From Acinetobacter nosocomialis (GTDB lineage Bacteria; Pseudomonadota; Gammaproteobacteria; Pseudomonadales; Moraxellaceae): DNA of 64,000 nucleotides. The translations under genes were made by a program, and so were the position numbers. Of the stretch, positions 54,635 through 64,000 are shown in pieces. Position 1 is the stretch's first letter. Every line of letters starts with the position of its first letter. The notes beneath the pieces were generated by a model, which did no database searches, was not told the origin of the DNA, and was given only the letters and a program-made list of their open reading frames with translations. The DNA lies in NCBI GenBank assembly GCA_025736915.1, contig CP107049.1, positions 434,001 through 498,000 of the forward strand, in the 5' to 3' direction.

Positions 54635-55876
54635 TTAATTAAAAAATTTAATATCAGTAGGCGTAGATATTTTTGCAGCATCGCCAGCAAGTTTTAAGCT
54701 ACCGCTTTTTGCATCAAAGCGGAACAAACTAATATTATTACTGTATACATTTGTCACATACAGATATTTACCAGTCGCATCGAATGAGAAAGCTCGTGGT
54801 TCAATACCATTAGCTTTATAAACGACTGGTTGACCTAGCAAGCCATTTTGTTGAATTTTAAATACCAAAAGTTTGTTGTCTGCACCACGATTGGCAGCAA
54901 TTACATATTTGCCATCTGGACTAAGGATAATTCCACTCGCACTTTTAAATTCGGGTGTTTTATCTTCATGTACCAGCTTTAGCTCAGCAATTTTTTTCAA
55001 ATGTCCATCTTGCACATTAAACGCCACAATTTCACTTCGCATTTCTGCGGTAATGTATGCATGCTTGCCATTTGGTGAAAAGACCATATGACGTGGACCA
55101 GACCCATGAATAAACGTCACATCTCGGCTACTGTCCGCTTCAAGTGGTTGCGTTTTACTTGGGTTATAACGAAAGGTATAGATTTTGTCATTTCCGAGAT
55201 CGCTCGCATATAAATACTTACCATCTGGGCTGAAGGTTGTCGAATGTGCATGACCACTATCCTGACGACCTTTGACATGACCAGAACCTTCTGCGAAAAC
55301 AATATTTTGTACCATTTCACCTAAATGTCCATTTGGCAAAATTGGCAAAACAGCTACACCACCACGACCTTTATCGAATGCAGAATAGTTCGATACAAAC
55401 AGGAACTTACCATCTAAACTAATTGAGGCATGTGTTGGATGTCCCCCATGGCTATCCACTGTGTTCAGTACCTCTACCTTTCCGTTTTGAACTGATAAAG
55501 CAGTGACTTCCCCTGAGTTTTCTTCATTTGTTGTATATGCAAAACGGCCATCTTTCGATTTCACAATCCATGAAGGACTCTTCATTTTTAATACTTTAAC
55601 GGGTGTTAAAGTCCCATCGCTATTCACTTGAAGCTGGTACAAACCTTCACTGGCCTGTTTTGGTTTTTGCACAAGTGGTGCATTAGGAATTGATGTCCAA
55701 GTTCCAACTAAAGCAATTTGTTGATCTGCAGCATTCACAACGTTCCCCCAACCAAGTGATAAAAACGTCACTGATAAGGTTGTTGTTAATTTTTGAATTA
55801 GCCCATGATATTTAACATTTGGCTCGTTATCCCTATTCTCTTTAATTTCAACACAAGTATCTTTTTTCACTGGCAT
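54635..55876 (-). CDS. Lactonase-family (6-phosphogluconolactonase-like) beta-propeller protein
   Basis: A 413-residue secreted protein of the Pgl/lactonase seven-bladed propeller family. Repeated blades with SPDGKYLYASDLGND, SPNGKHAYITAEM and SPDGKYVIAANRGAD are clear. Unlike cytosolic Pgl (about 330 residues), it has an N-terminal signal-like segment (LTTTLSVTFLSLGWGNVVNA) after a polar tail of about 30 residues. The start is uncertain: AAGGA abuts the ATG at 55876, while a GTG at 55870 is seven bases from it. The substrate could be a sugar lactone; not proven. Confidence 0.82.
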   Translation of the reverse strand: MPVKKDTCVEIKENRDNEPNVKYHGLIQKLTTTLSVTFLSLGWGNVVNAADQQIALVGTWTSIPNAPLVQKPKQASEGLYQLQVNSDGTLTPVKVLKMKSPSWIVKSKDGRFAYTTNEENSGEVTALSVQNGKVEVLNTVDSHGGHPTHASISLDGKFLFVSNYSAFDKGRGGVAVLPILPNGHLGEMVQNIVFAEGSGHVKGRQDSGHAHSTTFSPDGKYLYASDLGNDKIYTFRYNPSKTQPLEADSSRDVTFIHGSGPRHMVFSPNGKHAYITAEMRSEIVAFNVQDGHLKKIAELKLVHEDKTPEFKSASGIILSPDGKYVIAANRGADNKLLVFKIQQNGLLGQPVVYKANGIEPRAFSFDATGKYLYVTNVYSNNISLFRFDAKSGSLKLAGDAAKISTPTDIKFFN

Positions 55877-56089
55877 TTCCTTGGAAAACTCACCTTATTT
55901 GCGATTATCAACAAGGCATTATCAATCTAATTTCATTTAATGATTCTGAAAATTAATTTATAAAACTGCAGTTTTCAAGTGAATTTTCTTTAATAAAAAA
56001 CCTATTTAAAGCGTGACTCCTGCCAAAAAATTGATGATCTATATGATTAATAGCCAACTTTTAAAAAACATTATAAGGATGTAATAAAA

Positions 56090-56116
56090 TAAGAGCCCAC
56101 TGAAAGTGAGCTCTTA
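56090..56116 (-). terminator. Terminator of the tamA-tamB unit
   Basis: TAAGAGC-C-CACT pairs with AGTG-A-GCTCTTA around GAA, followed on the minus strand by a T-rich stretch (TTATTTTATT, partly in the stem). It lies eleven bases after the tamB stop. Confidence 0.78.
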
Positions 56117-56126
56117 ATTCATACAT

Positions 56127-59100
56127 TTAGAAGCGCCAATTGTAGAATAAGTCGATTGCTCTTTCTAAAGACTGACTTGCTTCTAAATATAAACGGCGGT
56201 TCATTTGATAACGCAAGGTAAGTTTGTTAACTGGCGTAAATACACCAACACCATAACGAATGAATAAGTCAGGGGTAATATATCCAGTTAAACTTACCTG
56301 AGTATCATCCCCTGTACCTTGCGCATCTAGTGCAAGTCCACTTAAACCAAAAGTACGACCAATTTGATTCGTTAAAGCACGAGTACCACCCAAGCCCATA
56401 CTAATACCGGCAGCAGCGATTGTATTGTTTACATCAGATTTAAAACCTTCTGAATTACTTAAACCGCTAGAACCTTCATTAATACGACCTGTTACCAATG
56501 CATTTAATGCTTCTTGTTCAGATAAGCCTGCATCGTTATAAACTTGAATGTTTGGAGATGATGCAGTACCTGTGACACGAACGCCCACCATACTGCCCTG
56601 AACATTCTTATTCGCATCAATATCTAAAGTCGGGTTTGCCAACGGACCATTGAAACGGGCAATTGCACGGTTTAAATCTAAGCTTTGTCCATAGGCTTCA
56701 ATTTTCACTTTTTGGCTCACACCAATAGCACCCATTGCGCGCATTGCAGTTTCATAACCACGCTGAGTTAAGTTCAAACGACCTACTAAAGGAATATTAC
56801 TGTTAAAGCCTTGGAAGATAACCTGATTACCAATATTTACCGAAATATCTGCACGAATATCCCAAGGTTTTGCTGCACGTAAAATTGCAAGTGGATCTTG
56901 GCCTTGACGAACAATACGGACATCTGAAGATGTATTAATGACAGGTGCCGTTGTTTCAGGCATTGAAATACGTGCACGAGGAACATCTACAGACCCTTTC
57001 AAACTTAAACGTTTATCGAAAGGATACATATCGAGTGTTAAATTCGGATTTGCAATTGCAGTAATTAATGGTGCTTGGCGTACCAGTAGGTTATCACCTT
57101 TTAAGTTCAACTGTAGACGTGGTGAATCTTTCCAGTCGAAACTACCTTTAAGTAAACCTACCCCTTGCCCACTGTTAAATGCACCATCAATTGTTGCCAT
57201 ATCCTGACGAATAGACGAGTACACTTGTACGTTGGTTAAGTTCACTGGCAGGGAAATCATACTGATTGCCCCGTTTTTCAAACGCATTTCACCCGTAAAC
57301 TGCGGTTGGGTTAAAGTACCATTCACTTTACCTGCTAAGGCTAAGGTACCACTCATTGAACGTACATCTTGAATGAATGGTTTTAAAACTTTTAACTGTA
57401 CATCGTTAAAGGCCACCTCACCATGCATTGGCATAGAAGGTTGGTATGGATTAATAATGACATTTGCATAGCCAGTACCAATATCAGGTGTTTTTACATC
57501 AACACGTAACAATAGACCATCTGAAATACTCTTCGCGATTACGCTCAGTTCATCATAAGTCAATGTCGTTGGCGGGTCTTGAGGATCTTCCGCAGCTAGA
57601 CCTAGCTCACCTTTTCGTGTCACTAAACGTGCATCAAGTTTAGGATGTCCACCATTTACCCAAGAAGCTTTTGCATAGCCATTGAGTTGACCCGTCATTG
57701 CCAAACCTTCTGGCATAAACGCAGCAAAATCGCCTAAATCCAGATTTTGGGTAACAAATGAAATATTGCCCTGTGCTTTACTGACACGTACAGGTTGATC
57801 AAGACATAACTGACTATTTCTACTTTGCCAACAATGTTGTCCCACATATAACTCAGAACGTGCTGATGAGAAAACAACAGGTGCATTTTGATTTTGTGCT
57901 AAACGAATTCGACGCGAATCAAAACTACCTTTTTGAATTTGCCCCAACCAATCATTATTCTGGTTAAAACCGCCTGCTAACTGCACATAGAACTTAGAAA
58001 CATTATTATTCGCCTGCACTTTTAATAAGTGCGCTTTTCGTGTTCCGGCCAAATTCACCTCAGCAGACTGGATTAGACGGCTACCACTACGCAAATTGTC
58101 TAGCTTTGCTGTGAGTTGAGTTGGTGTTGTTTCAGAAGTTGGAAGTTCACCCTGTACACGCAGTTTTTTAATACTCACTAAATTAGTATAGGCAAAGTTA
58201 TCAACTGCAATATTAGCTGTAGCTTTCAAACGTGGTTGAGATTGGACACTCAAATCTCCATACGCACGGCCACTTAAACCAGGATACAACTCATAAAGTG
58301 CAGGTGCATTGAGCTTAATTTTTAAATTCTGCGCATTACCAGTCGCTTGCAACTGGTTCTGTGCATACACTAAAAATAGATTATTCGCTTCAAATTGTTG
58401 AGGTAAAAAGCCCTTTTGGTTCGAATCCATAAGTACAGATAAGTTACCTTTACCTCTCACTGGTTTGTTATTCAAAAATCCTGCAAGATTCAATTGTTGA
58501 ATATCAATACGCTTTAACTTATCGGACCAAACACCTTGCGTTTTTACATTTCCTGAAATTTCGCCTTTTACACTAGAAACAAAATATTGAGGTTTAAAGC
58601 GCACAAGCGAACTATTGATATCCCAAGCAATACGATCTTTTAAATTTAATGATCCAGTCGCATAGATTTTTCCAGCAACACCATCATGTTGTAACTGGTT
58701 AATTCGAATAAATTCTGGAGTACCTGCAATAGAGAACTTTAACAATCCATTAGCCTGATTAAGTGCTTTTAAAGATCCATCATAATTAACGGCAAAACCT
58801 TTAAAACCGCCACCAGCTTTAACATCATTAAATAATAAAGCTGCTGTACTTTTTCCAGATAGCGCAACAGTTTCTTGGTTTGCTTGAGCCAATTGGCCTT
58901 TTAAATCAATTTTTTCCAGTTGAATAATTTGTTGATTTGGCTTTGCAAAACCACTTGCCTTAACTGAGCCATTAAGTAGGTTAACCGGTGCAGCTGCATG
59001 AATACTTTGTGGATTAAAGTCTTTTGCATTTAATAAGGCATTCCATGCCAGCTGACGTTTTTCAGTAGGCAATAAAACTTTGGCCTGACCTGAGAGACTA

Positions 59101-60632
59101 CCTTTTTGAGCCACAAAATTAAAACTAGGAACATTAAGAATATTATCTTTAACATTCAACGTTGCCAGATATTGCCCTGCTGGCAATAAAGTCTGTTCAT
59201 GCTGATATACTTTTGTCGAGACTTTAATATCTTGCTGACCATCTCGCAGAGTCAGATCAACTTGACCACTATCACTGCTTAACCAACCTATATATGGCAT
59301 AGCACGGTCTATTTTTGACCAAGCCACATTCATAAACATTGGCTGAGGTTTTTTATTCTTTTCAGGAGCTTGGTTTAATTTAAGTTTCCAAGACTCGTAG
59401 CGGTCAAAGTCTACATTAGCTAATACTTCAGTACCTTTTTCCAAAGAACCCGTTGAAGAAACGGCTGCATCTAAACTTGGTGGCAAGAAATCCTGAACGA
59501 CTTGAGGAATCGCTTTATCTTTAGGATTAACATGATCTAAACGACCTTTTACATCCCAAGTGACATGATCTTTCCAGTTCACTAACCCTTTAAGGTTAAT
59601 TGCACCTTTCATAACCTGACCATTAAAGTCAGTAATATTCAACTGGTGAACCAGATCGGTATTCATTAAGGCATTGTATTGGCCTTCAGGTAAATTCTCA
59701 CCTTTTAAATCTGTATCAAGTGCTAAGTTCAGTTGTTTCACATCCCCCTGAAACTTGATCACGCCATTTTTAGCAAATAATTTTTGTTCGACCAGTAAAG
59801 GCAAGTGATAGTTTTTGAATAACAATGCACCTTGCATAGGTACTTCATGACGAACAGGATGTAGAACGACCCAACCTGTTAATAAGTCTGGTGTGGTGGT
59901 TGCTACACCAGCTTGCAAAGTGTCTAAACTTCCTCGGGCTGCTACTTTAATATTTTGGATGTTTAAACTTTTTAAAGAAGGAATTCTTAAATCTGCAGTC
60001 GCATTAAGTGGATATTTACCGCTAAAGTCCATATTTCCTGTTGCGTTATGAACAGAAAGATACCCCATATCCATACTTGAATTTTCAAACTTTAGCTTTG
60101 TTTCTGACCACAACGCATCATTTAGATGAACATCATGAAAATTTACAACAGAACCTGAATTTTTAATTTCTAAATGATCGACATCTGCCTGATCTACCCG
60201 CAGCACAAATGGCAATTTAATGGGTTTAAATCCAAATGGTTTATCTGATGGCGGAGCTTTATTAATAATGATTAAGTTACGTACATCTGCATTACTCAAA
60301 TGTACTTCTTTTTCTAAAATTAAAGAACGCCACCCCAAGCGAACATCAGCTCTATCTAAAGTAACATCGACTTCTGCCAACTGAACAATAATATTTTTGA
60401 GGATAATTCCTTTAAGTAAATTACCCCCTTCATATTCATATTTAATGACTTGCTGCGCCTGTAAAACACGATCTAATAAGAAACGGCTTCCACGGTCAGT
60501 CGACATCATAATAATGATAGAAGCAACAAGTAATAAAAGTATGATTAATATCGTCAGCAAGAAGCTACGCAAAATGCGTCGCTTCTTAGGAGAGTCAGGT
60601 GCCGAAGTGGGCTGCTGTTCTACTTCCGCCAT
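56127..60632 (-). CDS. tamB: Translocation and assembly module subunit TamB
   Basis: A 1501-residue AsmA-like envelope protein. An N-terminal signal anchor (FLLTILIILLLLVASIIIMM) is followed by a long run of beta-repeat sequence and ends in the DUF490/TamB domain (GLSEQEALNALVTGR, then GLALDAQGTGDDTQVSLTGYITPDLFIRYGVG and LYLEASQSLERAIDLFYNWRF). TamB spans the periplasm and works with TamA in outer-membrane protein and lipid transport. It begins 25 bases after tamA. E. coli TamB is 1259 residues; this one is longer. Confidence 0.95.
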   Translation of the reverse strand: MAEVEQQPTSAPDSPKKRRILRSFLLTILIILLLLVASIIIMMSTDRGSRFLLDRVLQAQQVIKYEYEGGNLLKGIILKNIIVQLAEVDVTLDRADVRLGWRSLILEKEVHLSNADVRNLIIINKAPPSDKPFGFKPIKLPFVLRVDQADVDHLEIKNSGSVVNFHDVHLNDALWSETKLKFENSSMDMGYLSVHNATGNMDFSGKYPLNATADLRIPSLKSLNIQNIKVAARGSLDTLQAGVATTTPDLLTGWVVLHPVRHEVPMQGALLFKNYHLPLLVEQKLFAKNGVIKFQGDVKQLNLALDTDLKGENLPEGQYNALMNTDLVHQLNITDFNGQVMKGAINLKGLVNWKDHVTWDVKGRLDHVNPKDKAIPQVVQDFLPPSLDAAVSSTGSLEKGTEVLANVDFDRYESWKLKLNQAPEKNKKPQPMFMNVAWSKIDRAMPYIGWLSSDSGQVDLTLRDGQQDIKVSTKVYQHEQTLLPAGQYLATLNVKDNILNVPSFNFVAQKGSLSGQAKVLLPTEKRQLAWNALLNAKDFNPQSIHAAAPVNLLNGSVKASGFAKPNQQIIQLEKIDLKGQLAQANQETVALSGKSTAALLFNDVKAGGGFKGFAVNYDGSLKALNQANGLLKFSIAGTPEFIRINQLQHDGVAGKIYATGSLNLKDRIAWDINSSLVRFKPQYFVSSVKGEISGNVKTQGVWSDKLKRIDIQQLNLAGFLNNKPVRGKGNLSVLMDSNQKGFLPQQFEANNLFLVYAQNQLQATGNAQNLKIKLNAPALYELYPGLSGRAYGDLSVQSQPRLKATANIAVDNFAYTNLVSIKKLRVQGELPTSETTPTQLTAKLDNLRSGSRLIQSAEVNLAGTRKAHLLKVQANNNVSKFYVQLAGGFNQNNDWLGQIQKGSFDSRRIRLAQNQNAPVVFSSARSELYVGQHCWQSRNSQLCLDQPVRVSKAQGNISFVTQNLDLGDFAAFMPEGLAMTGQLNGYAKASWVNGGHPKLDARLVTRKGELGLAAEDPQDPPTTLTYDELSVIAKSISDGLLLRVDVKTPDIGTGYANVIINPYQPSMPMHGEVAFNDVQLKVLKPFIQDVRSMSGTLALAGKVNGTLTQPQFTGEMRLKNGAISMISLPVNLTNVQVYSSIRQDMATIDGAFNSGQGVGLLKGSFDWKDSPRLQLNLKGDNLLVRQAPLITAIANPNLTLDMYPFDKRLSLKGSVDVPRARISMPETTAPVINTSSDVRIVRQGQDPLAILRAAKPWDIRADISVNIGNQVIFQGFNSNIPLVGRLNLTQRGYETAMRAMGAIGVSQKVKIEAYGQSLDLNRAIARFNGPLANPTLDIDANKNVQGSMVGVRVTGTASSPNIQVYNDAGLSEQEALNALVTGRINEGSSGLSNSEGFKSDVNNTIAAAGISMGLGGTRALTNQIGRTFGLSGLALDAQGTGDDTQVSLTGYITPDLFIRYGVGVFTPVNKLTLRYQMNRRLYLEASQSLERAIDLFYNWRF

Positions 60633-60657
60633 AAAATAAACCTAATAAATTTTATTT

Positions 60658-63384
60658 TTAAAGTTGTGGACCAATAAAGAAATGCAAACGAATCGGATGA
60701 TTATCATCAGAAATACCTGAAGCCACATCTAAACGAATTGGTCCAATTGGTGACTTCCAACGAATACCGACACCAACACTATAAGCACTCGGATTACTAA
60801 AATTCTTATCGTAAGCATTACCAAAATCAGAAAAAACAGCTGCTCTCCATCCCTCTTTGAATTGATAGTTATATTCCAAAGAGCCAATAGCTAAAGCTTG
60901 TCCACCAATCTTATATCCATTTTCTTCTGGTGAAAGACTTTTATAATCAAAACCACGAATTGTCTGATCACCACCAGTAAAGAATCTTAAATTATAGGGA
61001 ACTTTATCAAATTCATCGGTAAAAATATAACTAAGATCAGATCGCCCCACAAACTGATGGTTATCGTTTTCACCTAAAGAATAAATAAATCTCCAACCCG
61101 CTGTTGCAATCGCCATATTAGCATCGGAAAGTAAACTACTACTTCCCAGTTCTATCTTATAGCTTTGTTTAAATGCTTTAGTTGGGTTTAAACGTGTATT
61201 ACTTGAAGTTTTAGATGTTTCATAACCGAATAACAATGCTTCTTGTTCTGATGCAGCAGCTTTAAAAGCATCTGGTAACTCAGAAATATCAACATCCCCT
61301 TTTTGAGTTAAACGGTCCAGACGGTAACGTACCCCAATCGTATGTTGCCAGTTTCCTAATGGCTTTTTAATGACTCGCTCACCACCCAATACGGCAGATT
61401 CAGTTAATAAACTCACATCAGGACCGATATTATCTCTAGTCTCGCGCTCATAACCACCCACAATATTAAAGTAATCATTTAATGGGTGCTTATAAGGAAT
61501 ACTATAACGGCCATCTATAGACTGCCGAATTTGTGAAAGTTCAAAGTTGGCATCAAATGAATGACCATATTCATTGACAATCGAGCGGCGATATTGACTA
61601 CGTAAACGAGCTCCCGTGTCAGTACCATAACCAACACCTGTTTCCAGACTATTTAGTTTGTCAGCATTTAAGGTCACAATCACCGGAATTCGTTTTTCTT
61701 CACGTGCCTGGGCTTGTAAACGGTCTTGTTCCGATTCTTGCTCTGCGTGTTGTACTGCTGCTGTTTTTAAAGCAGCGGGCGCCGCAGCTAATTGTGGATT
61801 TTCAGTTCCGGCAAATTGTTTTTCGTCCACGACATTTTGAGTGACTTCTTTACTAGATGAAGCTAACTGTCGAGCTTTAGCAAGCTGTTGTTGCTCAGGG
61901 GAAAGCAATTTCGATTCATCAATAGTGACATTTTGCTGATCAACCAATGCTTGCAAATCTGGCGGTAATTCAAGTGGTTTTTCAATTGGATCAGGTTTAA
62001 TTGAATCGACCAAAGTGTAGTTAAAATAACGCGAGTTAGTCAGGTTATTGGCTAAAGCATTTACACGCCAGAATGTGTAATCATCACCTTCTTGCCAAGG
62101 TGCCATACTTTCCAGAATTTTTAACTTGATTGGCAATGGTTTTGAAGGATCGCTCATACGAAACTCAACCTTACCCAGCTTATAGCGCTCACCTGTTTCA
62201 TACTTGAGATTAATATCTGCTTTGTTCTCAGGTTGGCTTACTTTCACATCATGTAAACGCCAGTACGCATCAAAATACCCGTTATTCGATGCAGCATCGA
62301 CAATTCGGCTTTTGGTTGTTTCATACAGACCATGATTAAAAATATCACCTACATCTTGGTCTGGCACTAAACGAATAACCTGAAACTGTGGCTGTTTTGA
62401 ACCAGCTCCACTAAATTCAATGTTTTGTTCATTAATTCGTACAGGCTCATTTGGAGTAACATTAACACGAACGCGGCTTGCACTTAATTTTTCAAAACGA
62501 AACTCAGCATTGTAATAACCCACAGCTTGGGCAGCTTGGTTACTTAAACTTCTAAGCTGAGGTAACGCGGAATTAAAATCTTCAAATGATTCTTGGGTAA
62601 ATGTAGATAATTTGCCTTTAATATTTTTAGCAAGATCATCCGGAGCTCCACTGACCTCAGCAGAGATACGAGGTATTTGTTCCATCGGAATCACACGTGG
62701 TGGACGGATTTTATTTATTATTCGCTTAAAGAAACCTTTTTCTTCGGGTGGTTCTTCAGTCGCAGCTGTAAGCTCGGGTAAAGTTTTTCCTGTTTCATTT
62801 GCTTCGACTACAATCTTACTATCCGATTGAATCTCACTCATGAGTTGGTCAATATTTACAGGTGCTTGAGTAATTTCATGTAATTCTGCTTGAGATGCAT
62901 CATTGACCACCATTTCTGGATGTTTTTGCGTTCCATTCTGGAAGTTCTGAGCTTCAGTCTTTGCCTCTTCTGCTACCCGATAAATTTCATTTGCCATGTT
63001 CTGGTCAACAGGCATAACTGGTAAATCTTCAAGGTTATCGAGCGTAATTGGCTTAAATTCTTCAATCTGATTTGGAAATTGTTCTTGTTGTTGCAATATA
63101 GCCAAGCTATCTTGTTGTTGCTGTGCTTGAGTTACAAGAGTCGCAATATCAGTAATCGGAACATCGTTTGGGTTATTTGTATTCGTTTGTTGTAATGATG
63201 AATCAGCTACTGTCTGGTTTGCGACTGGTGTTACAGTATCAGCCGAACTTTGAGCATAACAAGGATTAACACATAAACTTAACAATAGGCTGCTACAAAT
63301 AAGTTTAGGTATACTCTGCATTTTCAAGATTAAATGCATAGAGTGAGAAAGAGTTGACTGTTTAAACTTAATTTTAGAAGGCAT
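60658..63384 (-). CDS. tamA: Outer-membrane assembly protein TamA (BamA/Omp85 family), enlarged
   Basis: A 908-residue Omp85-family protein with signal peptide (LICSSLLLSLCVNPCYA) after an unusually long n-region. POTRA-like domains and the C-terminal barrel are clear: TGVGYGTDTGARLR-type start of the barrel, FTGGDQTIRGFDYKSLSP (VRGY/F motif in the L6 loop) and SPIGPIRLDVASGIS. E. coli TamA has 577 residues. The extra length is a Gln/Asn-rich segment (residues about 45-240) before POTRA1 and a charged Gln/Ala-rich segment (about 470-570) just before the barrel. It is the first gene of tamA-tamB. Confidence 0.93.
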   Translation of the reverse strand: MPSKIKFKQSTLSHSMHLILKMQSIPKLICSSLLLSLCVNPCYAQSSADTVTPVANQTVADSSLQQTNTNNPNDVPITDIATLVTQAQQQQDSLAILQQQEQFPNQIEEFKPITLDNLEDLPVMPVDQNMANEIYRVAEEAKTEAQNFQNGTQKHPEMVVNDASQAELHEITQAPVNIDQLMSEIQSDSKIVVEANETGKTLPELTAATEEPPEEKGFFKRIINKIRPPRVIPMEQIPRISAEVSGAPDDLAKNIKGKLSTFTQESFEDFNSALPQLRSLSNQAAQAVGYYNAEFRFEKLSASRVRVNVTPNEPVRINEQNIEFSGAGSKQPQFQVIRLVPDQDVGDIFNHGLYETTKSRIVDAASNNGYFDAYWRLHDVKVSQPENKADINLKYETGERYKLGKVEFRMSDPSKPLPIKLKILESMAPWQEGDDYTFWRVNALANNLTNSRYFNYTLVDSIKPDPIEKPLELPPDLQALVDQQNVTIDESKLLSPEQQQLAKARQLASSSKEVTQNVVDEKQFAGTENPQLAAAPAALKTAAVQHAEQESEQDRLQAQAREEKRIPVIVTLNADKLNSLETGVGYGTDTGARLRSQYRRSIVNEYGHSFDANFELSQIRQSIDGRYSIPYKHPLNDYFNIVGGYERETRDNIGPDVSLLTESAVLGGERVIKKPLGNWQHTIGVRYRLDRLTQKGDVDISELPDAFKAAASEQEALLFGYETSKTSSNTRLNPTKAFKQSYKIELGSSSLLSDANMAIATAGWRFIYSLGENDNHQFVGRSDLSYIFTDEFDKVPYNLRFFTGGDQTIRGFDYKSLSPEENGYKIGGQALAIGSLEYNYQFKEGWRAAVFSDFGNAYDKNFSNPSAYSVGVGIRWKSPIGPIRLDVASGISDDNHPIRLHFFIGPQL

Positions 63385-63549
63385 GGAAAACTCTAAACTT
63401 ATTTTTTAATAAACGCACCAATATGAGGATAAAACTCACTCGAAACCATTGATTTTTCATTTAATCAAGCGTTAAAAATATCATACATGGTTTTCGATGC
63501 AAATTAACACTCCGTCACATTTTTTAATAAAACTCAATGAAGCTTGCAC

Positions 63550-64000
63550 ATGATGAAACAAGATGAATCCCTGATGACATCACGTCGGTTTGTACCGATG
63601 TTTTTTACACAGTTTTTTGGCGCATTAAATGACAATGTTTTTAAGCAAGCTTTATTATTAGTCATTACGTATGGTTGGATTCAACAACAATCTGCCCCAG
63701 TAAGCACACTCAATAATTTAGCAGCATTATTGTTTATATTGCCATATTTCTTTTTTTCAGCAACAGCAGGACAAATTGCTGACAAATATGAGCGCTCACA
63801 ACTTGTGCGTGGCATAAAAATATTAGAAATCATCATTATGCTTATTGGGTCTGCCGGTTTCTTATTGGGGCATTTATGGTTGCTTCTTCTCGCTTTATTC
63901 TTAATGGGAACACATTCCACATTTTTCGGACCTATTAAATATGCAATTTTGCCTGAAATTTTAAAACCGAATGAACTCATGTCGGGCAATGCCTTATTTC
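63550..64000 (+). CDS. LplT/Aas-like MFS lysophospholipid transporter, 3' end outside window
   Basis: The frame from ATG 63550 (or 63553) runs off the right edge. The visible 150 residues have the pattern FFTQFFGALNDNVFKQALLL, LFILPYFFFSATAGQIADKY and THSTFFGPIKYAILPEIL, which is the LplT/Aas N-terminal transporter signature (FGALNDN; STFFGPIKY). In many gammaproteobacteria this carrier is fused to acyltransferase and acyl-ACP synthetase domains, giving about 1100 residues; the window stops too early to tell. It flips lysophospholipids for reacylation. It diverges from tamA. Confidence 0.88.
   Translation, partial: MMKQDESLMTSRRFVPMFFTQFFGALNDNVFKQALLLVITYGWIQQQSAPVSTLNNLAALLFILPYFFFSATAGQIADKYERSQLVRGIKILEIIIMLIGSAGFLLGHLWLLLLALFLMGTHSTFFGPIKYAILPEILKPNELMSGNALF

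Noticed and set aside
63681..63989. Open frame on the minus strand opposite the LplT-like gene
   Set aside because: It is a shadow of the conserved plus-strand transporter frame.

Overview
The window looks like chromosomal DNA of an Acinetobacter, most likely a member of the A. baumannii/A. calcoaceticus complex. It is AT-rich. Hfq carries the very long glycine-rich C-terminal tail known from this genus. The tsaE-mutL-miaA-hfq block, a Csu-type spore-coat-U pilus cluster, a gamma-class AroQ and a compact eat-eutB-eutC ethanolamine locus also fit. Species identity is inferred from protein resemblance only. I found no rRNA, tRNA, insertion sequence, prophage or CRISPR array.

Layout. 1-5.2 kb: copper island with a CopS-type sensor kinase (cut by the left edge), a Cu(I) P-type ATPase and divergent copC-copD, with a CopR/CusR-type palindrome between them. 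5.5-8.9 kb: an Lrp-type regulator, a periplasmic chorismate mutase, and a GST-SDR-SDR-like operon with a visible promoter and operator. 9.0-13.9 kb: a four-gene chaperone-usher pilus operon (pilin, chaperone, usher, tip). 14.4-22.8 kb: pepN, two unknown genes, thiM, an AraC/GyrI regulator, a CHMI-type tautomerase and a Pif1-like helicase. 23.0-33.0 kb: alcohol and ethanolamine metabolism (Fe-type alcohol dehydrogenase, alpha/beta hydrolase, a GAF/winged-helix regulator, acetaldehyde-type dehydrogenase, ethanolamine permease, EutB, EutC, amidotransferase). 33.1-49.4 kb: mostly housekeeping (glnS, ppiB, lpxH, nitroreductase, EamA transporter, hfq-miaA-mutL-tsaE, two pseudouridine synthases, an orphan RelB-like protein, a GNAT, DUF441, MetR, a lipoprotein, an MFS transporter). 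49.5-64 kb: a voltage-gated-type K+ channel, acnB, a lipoprotein, a beta-propeller lactonase, tamB-tamA, and the start of an LplT/Aas-like transporter that runs off the right edge.

How parts work together. The copper genes form a sense-and-export module. The 23-33 kb block can import ethanolamine, split it to acetaldehyde and ammonia, and oxidise or reduce the aldehyde. A shared tandem operator-like repeat upstream of both the alcohol and the aldehyde dehydrogenase suggests that the resident GAF regulator controls them together. TamA/TamB serve outer-membrane biogenesis.

No clearly new multi-gene system stands out. The most original signals are the 11-bp-phased repeats (GGTWGGW-N4-GGTWGGW), the AAA-less GAF regulator, the frameshift-like leader of the hydrolase, the 49-bp tandem duplication behind glnS, the Hfq minisatellite, the TamA insertions and the orphan RelB-like protein. 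Many start codons were re-chosen from Shine-Dalgarno spacing and are stated as such.
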